The notes under the pieces are model-generated. The model had not been told where the DNA came from. It searched no databases and saw nothing but the letters and a program-made list of their open reading frames with translations. 6,958 bases of DNA from an uncultured Nitrososphaera sp. (GTDB lineage: Archaea > Thermoproteota > Nitrososphaeria > Nitrososphaerales > Nitrososphaeraceae), in contig NZ_CAMLDP010000085.1 of assembly GCF_946478925.1 (NCBI RefSeq), positions 1 through 6,958 of the forward strand, given 5' to 3'. The position numbers and the translations under genes were made by a program. Numbering within the stretch: position 1 is the stretch's first letter; the number at the start of each line of letters is the position of its first letter. Shown one piece after another: positions 1-5,364 of the stretch.

Positions 1-172
1 CAGGCTTGCCGGATGGCGAAAAATCGTCGAGGATCCTCTGCGCACGCTCTGGCTCGGTGCGCAGCACCTCCCTTACTATCTTTTGCACCTGCTCAAGGGT
101 ATAAAAGTAGTCTCCCTTGCGAAACCAGACGTCTCCCTTGAGGTCAAAGAGCTCGTGCAGTTCCATCACCAT
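1..172 (-). CDS. N-terminal fragment of an unrecognised protein, cut by the window edge
   Basis: A short reading frame on the minus strand starts at ATG 172 and stays open to position 1, giving 57 residues. I do not recognise the family. The peptide is soluble-looking and charged: it opens MVMELHELFDLKGDVWFRKG, continues with a probable amphipathic helix (about residues 27-40) and ends in an acidic stretch. Its codon use (GAG, AGG, CTC, GTG, many GC-ending codons) matches the neighbouring minus-strand genes, which is the main reason to call it coding. An in-frame TAG at 205-203 limits the start to ATG 172 or ATG 166. A weak TATA-like stretch at 188-196 would place transcription near 166, favouring a leaderless start at the second ATG. 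It lies about 100 nt beyond lysC and could also be co-transcribed with it. No function is assigned. Confidence 0.6.
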   Translation of the reverse strand, partial: MVMELHELFDLKGDVWFRKGDYFYTLEQVQKIVREVLRTEPERAQRILDDFSPSGKP

Positions 173-208
173 CTCAAACGGCTCTGCGATATTGAATGCT
201 TGCTAGTT

Positions 209-224
209 TTCTCGCTTGCGAGAA
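209..224. repeat. 7-2-7 palindrome between lysC and the next gene
   Basis: The sequence TTCTCGC-TT-GCGAGAA is a perfect 7-bp inverted repeat with a 2-nt centre. It lies in the gap between the lysC stop (270) and the downstream start (172). No T tract follows on either strand, so it does not look like an intrinsic terminator. A protein-binding site or a small RNA hairpin is possible. The function is unknown. Confidence 0.4.
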
Positions 225-269
225 TCGCCGCCGCAAGACCGCTCTGGACATAGTCGGCTACTGCTATTA

Positions 270-1679
270 TTATTTGCGAGCCTTTCCGAGACCAAACTCA
301 TCGTGCAGGGCGTTTACCGCGCGCTCGCAGTCGCCGTCGTTCACCACGAAAGCGAGGTTAAGCTCTGACGAGCCCTGTGCTATCATGATGACGTTGATGC
401 TGCGCTTGGCCACTGCGCCAAAAACCTTCGCCGCCACGCCCTTTATCCCGCGCATACCCGAGCCCACCACCGCGATTACGGCAACGTCGTCGCTCACGTT
501 CACCTGTTTTATCACCTTGCCAAGCAGGTTCAGCTCCAGCGTGGTAGTCGCTTTGTCAAGGTCGCTCTTGCGCAAGACCATCGAGATGCTCGACTCCGAC
601 GGGCTCTGTGAAATCATCATGATGTTCACTCTGTTTTTTGCAAGCGTGTCGAAAATCTTGGCCGCTGTGCCGGGCGCGCCCACCATGCCGCCTCCGCTCA
701 CGTCGATGAGCGCGGTGTGACGTATTGCGCTCACCGATTTCACTATCTTTTGCGAGTCGCGGCTTGGGTTCTGAGTGATTACCGTGCCGGAGTGCTTTAC
801 GTTGAACGTATTGCGTATGCGTATCGGTATCTTGGTGTCCATCACGGGCTCTAGCGCCCTAGGGTGCATGTACTTGGCACCAAAGAGCGCCATCTCCATT
901 GCCTCTGCGAACGAGACCTCTTTTAGCACCTGCGCGCCCTTTACTATCTTGGGGTCGGCAGTCATCAGGCCGTCGACATCGCTCCACAACCACACCTCAT
1001 CTGCGCCGACGCTTGCCGCGACTATGGTCGCCGTATAGTCAGAGCCCCCGCGCCCTATAGTGGTCGTGTTGCCGTGCTGGTCTGCGCCGATAAAGCCTGT
1101 TATGACCGGCACCGCCCCGCGCCTCGTTATCGGACCGAGCCTGTGGTTGACGCGCAGTTTTGTGGTGTCCATGAGAGGGCGCGCCTCGCCAAAGTTAGAA
1201 TCTGTCACGATGCCTGCCTCCTTGCCAGTGAGGTATTCCGAGTCGACGCCAATGTCTCTGAGCGCGTACGCGACTATCGGGGCCGATAGGCGCTCGCCAA
1301 ACGACATCAGGTAGTCAAGCGACTTGGGCGTCACTTCGCCTAGAAGGACGATGCCTCCAAGCACGTCCTCCAGCTCGCCTATTGTCTTTTTCACATCCGC
1401 AAGCGCGTCTTCCCTCAGTTTCTTGTCGGATATGGCGCCGTTTGCAATGTCGGCGTGGATCTTTGACGATTTTTTCACGAAATCCTCGATTGAAGTGCGG
1501 TCGCCCCGCCTGACGCTGTCCGCAATCGACAGCAGGCCGTCGGTCATGCCCCTGACCGCAGAAACGACGCAAACGATGTCGTTGCCCGGCTTGTGAGATG
1601 ATTTTATCAGCTGCGCCACGTGCCGGACCTTGTCTGGCGAGTCGACCGCCGTCCCGCCAAACTTCATCACGATTATCAA
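270..1679 (-). CDS. lysC: Aspartate kinase (aspartokinase) with two C-terminal ACT domains
   Basis: Phosphorylates L-aspartate to aspartyl-4-phosphate, the cytoplasmic entry step to threonine, methionine and lysine. The 469-residue length fits monofunctional archaeal aspartokinases. Visible landmarks are the N-terminal KFGGTAV (residues 6-12), SFGERLSAP (126-134), TGFIGAD (194-200), GRGGSDYTA (209-217, nucleotide-binding region) and FGAKYMHPR (266-274). Two ACT regulatory domains follow at about 320-390 and 398-465. The second keeps the usual effector loop AQGSSELN, while the first reads SQSPSESS instead of a SQGSSETN-like loop. I chose TTG 1679 because it yields MIIVMKFGG, matching the N-terminal length of archaeal relatives. 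GTG 1670 or ATG 1667 are alternatives. It starts 7 nt after the pcn stop, so a pcn-lysC operon is likely. The TAA stop is followed in frame by TAA and TAG, and two codons later by another TAG. Allosteric control by a pathway amino acid is expected for the family; the effector cannot be read from sequence. Confidence 0.95.
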   Translation of the reverse strand: MIIVMKFGGTAVDSPDKVRHVAQLIKSSHKPGNDIVCVVSAVRGMTDGLLSIADSVRRGDRTSIEDFVKKSSKIHADIANGAISDKKLREDALADVKKTIGELEDVLGGIVLLGEVTPKSLDYLMSFGERLSAPIVAYALRDIGVDSEYLTGKEAGIVTDSNFGEARPLMDTTKLRVNHRLGPITRRGAVPVITGFIGADQHGNTTTIGRGGSDYTATIVAASVGADEVWLWSDVDGLMTADPKIVKGAQVLKEVSFAEAMEMALFGAKYMHPRALEPVMDTKIPIRIRNTFNVKHSGTVITQNPSRDSQKIVKSVSAIRHTALIDVSGGGMVGAPGTAAKIFDTLAKNRVNIMMISQSPSESSISMVLRKSDLDKATTTLELNLLGKVIKQVNVSDDVAVIAVVGSGMRGIKGVAAKVFGAVAKRSINVIMIAQGSSELNLAFVVNDGDCERAVNALHDEFGLGKARK

Positions 1680-1686
1680 AAATGTC

Positions 1687-2439
1687 TCAGTCCTGCACGC
1701 GGGGCGCCAGATAGAAATGTATGCGGCCGACGTTTGCTATCTTGAATTCCAGCCTGAGGGGCATCTTTGTCGAATATTCTGCAGCGACAGAGCCTCCCAT
1801 GGCAATGACCGCCTTTGTTATCTTGCTGAGGTAGTCGAGGCTGTACGTCGCCTTGCTGTCCTCCTTGACTGCAAGCTCCTCAAGCCCCTCGTTCCCTGCT
1901 TCCAGAGTCACGCTTGCCTCGCCCGAGTCGCCCTTGCCTGCAAAGTTTATCCTGCCAGACTTGCTCTCAAGCGAGATAAACTCCGACACTACCTGCACGT
2001 CAGAGAGAACCTTGTCAAAGGCCACTGCCGAGAGCACCGCCTTTGAGTTAAAGTTGAGCTTTGGCAATGGAGTTGAACTCGCAGAGCTCTCGATGAGCCG
2101 GGTCTTGTACTCGCGCTTGTAGCCGTTCTGCATCCTCACGTGCAGCATGCTGTCGTCGCCCAGCAGTATCTCGACAGTGTCCTTCTTGTCCGCCCTTTTG
2201 ACTAGCTTTGAGAACTCGTCGACGCGGATCCCAAACTTTACTGCGCTGTCGCACTCGTACTTTTCAAATGCCGCGGCAGGCCAAAAGATGTCGATGAGCG
2301 CGATGTGGGATGGGTCCATCCCGCGAAAAGAGATGCCTTCAGCTGTCGCTTCAAACGTGGCCTCGTCAACCAGCGTCGATATTGCGGACGCGACGGCCTT
2401 CCACTCCTCGGGAGACTTTGTCTTGGCTACAAACACCAA
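1687..2439 (-). CDS. pcn: PCNA, archaeal DNA polymerase sliding clamp
   Basis: Encodes the ring-forming clamp that tethers DNA polymerase, ligase, FEN1 and other partners to DNA during replication and repair. At 250 residues it has the standard length. Landmarks are MDPSHIALID (41-50), FSKLVKRADKKDTVEI (76-91), the interdomain connector around LIESSASSTPLPKLNF (115-130) with the typical Pro-rich end, and the terminal GRIHFYLAPRVQD block, which matches archaeal PCNA C-termini. Conserved lysines and arginines lining the DNA channel are consistent with a working clamp. The frame begins TTG (2439) then GTG (2436), and either could initiate. A TTTAAAATC TATA-like box at 2465-2473 lies about 30 nt upstream, so the mRNA is probably leaderless or nearly so. 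lysC follows after 7 nt. The upstream side is divergent from the CDF transporter gene. Only one PCNA gene is visible here, so whether the ring is a homotrimer cannot be judged. Confidence 0.97.
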   Translation of the reverse strand: MVFVAKTKSPEEWKAVASAISTLVDEATFEATAEGISFRGMDPSHIALIDIFWPAAAFEKYECDSAVKFGIRVDEFSKLVKRADKKDTVEILLGDDSMLHVRMQNGYKREYKTRLIESSASSTPLPKLNFNSKAVLSAVAFDKVLSDVQVVSEFISLESKSGRINFAGKGDSGEASVTLEAGNEGLEELAVKEDSKATYSLDYLSKITKAVIAMGGSVAAEYSTKMPLRLEFKIANVGRIHFYLAPRVQD

Positions 2440-2464
2440 ATTACAGTATGTGGCAGCCTATACC

Positions 2465-2473
2465 GATTTTAAA
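2465..2473 (-). promoter_or_regulatory. TATA box of the pcn(-lysC) transcript
   Basis: On the minus strand the sequence reads TTTAAAATC, close to the archaeal TATA consensus. Its centre lies about 30 nt upstream of the TTG/GTG start pair of pcn. Archaeal transcription starts about 26 nt past the box centre, so the predicted transcript begins within a few bases of the start codon. Confidence 0.6.
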
Positions 2474-2487
2474 CATTGCTATCATGC

Positions 2488-2501
2488 ATCCAATCTTGGA
2501 T
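2488..2501. promoter_or_regulatory. Palindrome in the pcn/CDF divergent promoter region
   Basis: ATCCAA-TC-TTGGAT is a 6-bp perfect inverted repeat with a 2-nt centre. It sits 14 bp upstream of the pcn TATA box and about 60 bp before the CDF start. The position suits an operator or activator site for either gene. No regulator can be named, and a repeat this short could arise by chance. Confidence 0.3.
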
Positions 2502-2543
2502 ACAAAAGATCTTGCTGGCTTTTTTAGAGCAAGGCCATAGATC

Positions 2544-2559
2544 TGCAAGCGTGCTTGCA
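2544..2559. promoter_or_regulatory. Operator-like palindrome abutting the CDF exporter start
   Basis: TGCAAGC-GT-GCTTGCA is a perfect 7-bp inverted repeat with a 2-nt centre that ends one base before the ATG at 2561. A T-rich stretch at 2519-2527 (TTTTTTAG) could serve as TATA box and would put the transcription start at about 2549, inside the palindrome. That is where archaeal repressors often bind. A metal-sensing regulator is a natural guess for an exporter gene, but the sequence does not identify one. Confidence 0.45.
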
Positions 2560-2560
2560 A

Positions 2561-3610
2561 ATGTTACAGCCTCCTCCAACTCTTAAATACGATGATATCG
2601 ATAATTATGTTGTCAGGTTATTGGACGATCCTTTCGCTGTGGATGTCGTGCGTGGCAGTCCAACAGCAGCCGAGACTGCAAGAAGCAGCATTAGTAGTAG
2701 CAGAATGTCAGAGGGCCTGAAGGCGGGCCAGAGGATAGCCAAGATTTCCGTCATAACGCTGGTCGCAATAGGCATAGTAGAGCTTGCGATGGGGCGGATA
2801 AGCGGTAGCATCGTCGCAACGGCAGACGGCATCGACTCGCTTTCCGACGCAATGATCTCACTCATCGTCTTTGTCGGGCTGTACCTGGCAACACGGCCTG
2901 CTAACAAAAAGTTCCCCTTTGGCTATTACAAGGTTGAAAGTTTTGCCGCGCTAATCGCCGCAATAGGAATGATCGCAATAGGCGCATTCATACTGTTCCA
3001 TTCGTACGAGTCGCTGGTGGACCCGCGCCCAATAGAGCAGCCTGTGCTGACAATGATAGTCCTGGCAGCCGCCGGCGCAATATCTCTACATAGGGCGCTC
3101 CAGATGAGAAAGATAGCGCGGAAGTACGACCTGCTCTCGCTAAAGACGGACGCCAAGAACTCTATAAAGGACGGCTCGGCGTCGATAATCGGTTTTTTCA
3201 GCGTGCTGGTCGCCTCGCAATTTGGGTTCCTGCAAATGGACGCAATAGGCGGTATGATAATAGCAGGATACATATTCTCTGTCGCGTATTTCTCGCTGAG
3301 GCAGTCGTCACTCACCCTAGTCGACGCATGGCAGAACCCTGGGACGTCTGACAACGTCAAGCAGCTTATCGAGGCCAAGTTTCAGGCAGAGCCTGTGAGG
3401 GTCAGGTCGGTGTTTCTGCGGCCGACTGGCATGATGGCGCATGCAGAAGTGCACATTGAAGTGGATGGGGACAAAAAGCTGGCAGATTTCGAATCGCTGT
3501 CCGTCCAGATTCAGAGCCTCATCCGTTCTAGGTTCCGGCTGATCGACAGGATATCCGTGATACCGCATCCGATGTCCTTTGGTGGACAAAAGAAAAAGAC
3601 TGCCATCTAG
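2561..3610 (+). CDS. Cation diffusion facilitator (CDF) family metal exporter
   Basis: Integral membrane antiporter of the CDF/ZT family, expected to expel a divalent metal ion in exchange for protons. From ATG 2561 it has 349 residues. Hydrophobic segments lie at about 59-78, 80-110, 127-148, 162-176, 206-223 and 227-246, giving the usual six helices, followed by a cytoplasmic CDF C-terminal domain (about 255-338) ending VIPHP. Transport-site residues are DSLSD in helix 2 (Asp92, Asp96) and, before helix 5, DAKNSIKD, where Asn200 stands where zinc exporters such as YiiP have His, with Asp204 retained. The metal is therefore uncertain; a specificity other than zinc is possible. The first ~48 residues precede the normal CDF start, and their codons end in A/T far more than the rest. 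ATG 2705 (MSEGLKAGQ) is a serious alternative start, since a TATA-like CTTAAATAC (2581-2589) lies upstream of it. The downstream PurD-like gene has its own promoter. Confidence 0.9.
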   Translation: MLQPPPTLKYDDIDNYVVRLLDDPFAVDVVRGSPTAAETARSSISSSRMSEGLKAGQRIAKISVITLVAIGIVELAMGRISGSIVATADGIDSLSDAMISLIVFVGLYLATRPANKKFPFGYYKVESFAALIAAIGMIAIGAFILFHSYESLVDPRPIEQPVLTMIVLAAAGAISLHRALQMRKIARKYDLLSLKTDAKNSIKDGSASIIGFFSVLVASQFGFLQMDAIGGMIIAGYIFSVAYFSLRQSSLTLVDAWQNPGTSDNVKQLIEAKFQAEPVRVRSVFLRPTGMMAHAEVHIEVDGDKKLADFESLSVQIQSLIRSRFRLIDRISVIPHPMSFGGQKKKTAI

Positions 3611-3632
3611 AAGCATATAACCACCAGAAAGC

Positions 3633-3641
3633 CTTTAACAA
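3633..3641 (+). promoter_or_regulatory. TATA box of the PurD-like gene
   Basis: CTTTAACAA is centred about 31 nt before the GTG at 3668, predicting transcription from about 3663 and a leader of only a few bases. A second candidate, CATATAAC at 3614-3621, would give a leader of about 25 nt. No strong ribosome-binding site precedes the GTG, which fits a leaderless message. Confidence 0.5.
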
Positions 3642-3667
3642 ATGAACAACATCTTCTTTTCATCACC

Positions 3668-4939
3668 GTGAAGTTTCTTTTCGTGTCGCCAGAGGCCCTG
3701 AGCCTCGACCTTGCATACAGAATAGTGCAGGAAGGACACGAGGTGAAATTCTGCGTCCAGAGCGAGACTGAAAAGGACGTGGGCGACGGCTTTGTGGAAA
3801 AAGCCGACAAATGGGAGGACCATGTTTCCTGGGCAGACATCATTGTGTTTGACGACATTGGCTTTGGCAGGGCCGCAGACAAATTGCGCGCGGAGGGCAA
3901 GAAGGTTGTGGGCGGAAGCGCCTACACCGACAGGCTAGAGAGCGACAGGGAGTTTGGCCAGAACGAACTTGCCCGTGCCGGCGTCTCGATACTCCAGGGC
4001 CGGACGTTTTCAGACTTTGAGGAGGCAATAAAATTCGTGCAGGCCAACCCGTCGCGGTACGTGATAAAGCCAAGCGGCAAGGCGCAGAACGAAAAAGAGC
4101 TTTTGTTCGTGGGGCAGGAAGCCGACGGAAACGACGTGATAAACGTCCTTGCGCACTACAAGAAACACTGGTCGAGCAAGATACGGATATTTCAGATTCA
4201 GCAGTTTGCCTCCGGAGTGGAGGTCGCAGTCGGCGCGTTTTTCAACGGCAAGGATTTCGTCAAGCCGGTGAACGTGAACTTTGAGCACAAGAGGCTGTTT
4301 CCCGGCGACATCGGACCCAGTACGGGCGAGATGGGCACACTGGTTTTCTGGACGTGCCAGAGCAAGGTATTTGCGCTGACCCTTGAAAAGATGAAGCAGC
4401 AGCTGGCCGCGTCCGGCTATGTCGGCTACATCGACATAAACTGCATTGCAAACGGGACTGCCATCTACCCGCTAGAGTTCACGTCGCGCTTTGGCTACCC
4501 GACCATATCAATACACATGGAAGGCGTGACGGGTGAGTGGGGCAAATTCCTTTATTCAATTGCAAACGGGGAACAAGTCGCGTTGGAAGCAAAGAAGGGA
4601 TTCCAGATCGGTGTGGTGATAGCCGTGCCGCCGTTTCCATTCACGGACGACAAGACGTTCCGCAAGTTCTCCGAGGACGCGACTGTGCTGTTCAAAAGTC
4701 CGGACATGGCCGGCGTGCACCTCGGAGAGATAAAGAAGGACGGAAGCGACTGGCGCATCGCAGGGCGTTCAGGATATGCGCTCGTAGTAACGGGGTCTGG
4801 CATAACTACGGAAGAGGCGCGCAGGCAGGCGTACGGCAGGGTTGCAAACATCATGATACCAAACATGTTTTATCGCACAGACATTGGAGCAAAATGGATA
4901 GAGGACAGCGACCTGCTCCTTTCGCTCGGCTACCTCTAG
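3668..4939 (+). CDS. PurD-like ATP-grasp protein (divergent phosphoribosylamine-glycine ligase homologue)
   Basis: A 423-residue protein with the domain order of PurD (GAR synthetase), which joins glycine to phosphoribosylamine in purine synthesis. An N-terminal Rossmann-like region (1-90) leads into the ATP-grasp fold: YVIKPSG (131-137), the strand/turn IQQFASGVEVAV (177-188), HKRLFPGDIGPSTGEMGT (207-224, cf. PurD HKR...DTGPNTGGMGA), and LEFTSRFGYP (269-278). The PurD-type C-terminal domain includes EEARRQAYGRV (382-392) and MFYRTDIGAKW (400-410). It is not a standard PurD. The N-terminal GNGGREHA substrate loop is absent, and where PurD has EFNCRFGDPE this protein has EFTSRFGYPT: the Glu is kept, the metal-binding Asn is Thr272, and Asp/Glu are lost. 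Its substrate may therefore differ, and purine synthesis should not be assumed. It starts at GTG 3668, 57 nt after the CDF gene, with its own TATA box. Its stop overlaps that of the convergent RAM gene. Confidence 0.85.
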   Translation: MKFLFVSPEALSLDLAYRIVQEGHEVKFCVQSETEKDVGDGFVEKADKWEDHVSWADIIVFDDIGFGRAADKLRAEGKKVVGGSAYTDRLESDREFGQNELARAGVSILQGRTFSDFEEAIKFVQANPSRYVIKPSGKAQNEKELLFVGQEADGNDVINVLAHYKKHWSSKIRIFQIQQFASGVEVAVGAFFNGKDFVKPVNVNFEHKRLFPGDIGPSTGEMGTLVFWTCQSKVFALTLEKMKQQLAASGYVGYIDINCIANGTAIYPLEFTSRFGYPTISIHMEGVTGEWGKFLYSIANGEQVALEAKKGFQIGVVIAVPPFPFTDDKTFRKFSEDATVLFKSPDMAGVHLGEIKKDGSDWRIAGRSGYALVVTGSGITTEEARRQAYGRVANIMIPNMFYRTDIGAKWIEDSDLLLSLGYL

Positions 4940-5187
4940 GCGAGCGCGCTGATGCCGTCGTTCGTGACTACCATCGTTATCGTCGACCGGATGTCGTCTA
5001 TCTTGCGCAGTTTTGAAGAGATTATCTCCTTGACCCTATCCGGATCGGGGGCCTCTATCTTGACCAGAATGTCGTAAACCCCACGTACCTTGTAAACCTC
5101 CTTCACGCCGTCTATCTTGCGCAGCTCTTCTGCGACTCGGCCGTCGCTTCCAAGGCTGGTGTTAACGAGAACAATGACCTTGCGCAC
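4936..5187 (-). CDS. Stand-alone Lrp/AsnC effector-binding (RAM) domain protein
   Basis: An 83-residue cytoplasmic protein consisting only of the alpha-beta RAM domain that, in full Lrp/AsnC regulators, binds amino acids and drives oligomerisation. The pattern is typical: strand VIVLVNTSLG, helix VAEELRKIDGVKEVY, the central VRGVYDILVKIEA (residues 34-46, with the conserved G-x-Y-D), then a second helix and a terminal strand (IRSTITMVVTND). No helix-turn-helix is present and there is no room for one, so it cannot bind DNA as classic Lrp does. It may act as a small-molecule sensor or partner of full-length Lrp proteins; this is inference. The start is GTG 5187, about 27 nt downstream of a TTTAAAT box, implying a leaderless mRNA. 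Its TAG stop overlaps the TAG of the convergent PurD-like gene. Confidence 0.9.
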   Translation of the reverse strand: MRKVIVLVNTSLGSDGRVAEELRKIDGVKEVYKVRGVYDILVKIEAPDPDRVKEIISSKLRKIDDIRSTITMVVTNDGISALA

Positions 5188-5206
5188 AGTTATTCTAGCG
5201 CAGTCC

Positions 5207-5235
5207 CAAGATTTAAACTCCCTCTGCGAATCTTG
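5207..5235. promoter_or_regulatory. Inverted repeat flanking the RAM-gene TATA box
   Basis: CAAGATT (5207-5213) and AATCTTG (5229-5235) are exact reverse complements, spaced 22 bp start to start, which is about two helical turns. The left arm overlaps the minus-strand TATA box. This geometry suits a dimeric regulator that blocks or tunes the promoter, but no protein can be assigned. Confidence 0.35.
5211..5218 (-). promoter_or_regulatory. TATA box of the RAM-domain gene
   Basis: The minus strand reads GTTTAAAT, preceded by a purine-rich GAGGGA that could act as the TFB-recognition element. The box centre is about 27 nt from the GTG at 5187, so transcription should begin at or next to the start codon. 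Confidence 0.65.
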
Positions 5236-5333
5236 AAACCGATTCTACGTCCGTATAACCAAAACGCGCTTTTCCATTTCTGGGGTAGAGACTTGTACCT
5301 GAATGTGCCACTATAATCTGCTATCTATCTGTG

Positions 5334-5340
5334 TTATATG
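5334..5340 (+). promoter_or_regulatory. Probable TATA box of the secreted PEFP protein gene
   Basis: TTATATG is centred about 28 nt before ATG 5365, predicting a leaderless transcript from that ATG. The upstream in-frame ATG at 5338 would then be part of the TATA box rather than a start. A competing box, CTATAATC at 5311-5318, would instead place transcription near 5340 and give a leader of about 25 nt. Confidence 0.45.
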
Positions 5341-5364
5341 CAATTGTTACACGCCTTTTTTCAA

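Noticed and set aside
196..720. Long plus-strand frame of 174 codons opposite lysC
   Set aside because: It lies antisense to the clearly recognised aspartate kinase, has no domain-like pattern and is explained by the GC-rich wobble of the real gene.
2605..3378. Two minus-strand frames opposite the CDF gene
   Set aside because: Hydrophobic-looking translations arise from the antisense of membrane helices; there are no promoter or family features.
4537..5016. Plus-strand frame of 159 codons in another frame of the PurD-like gene
   Set aside because: It runs inside the well-supported PurD-like gene and across the convergent RAM gene. Its peptide is Arg/Gly-rich without recognisable motifs, as shadow frames are.
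5188..5364. Possible small RNA or tRNA in the divergent intergenic region
   Set aside because: No cloverleaf, box C/D or K-turn pattern is visible; promoter elements account for most of the recognisable signal.
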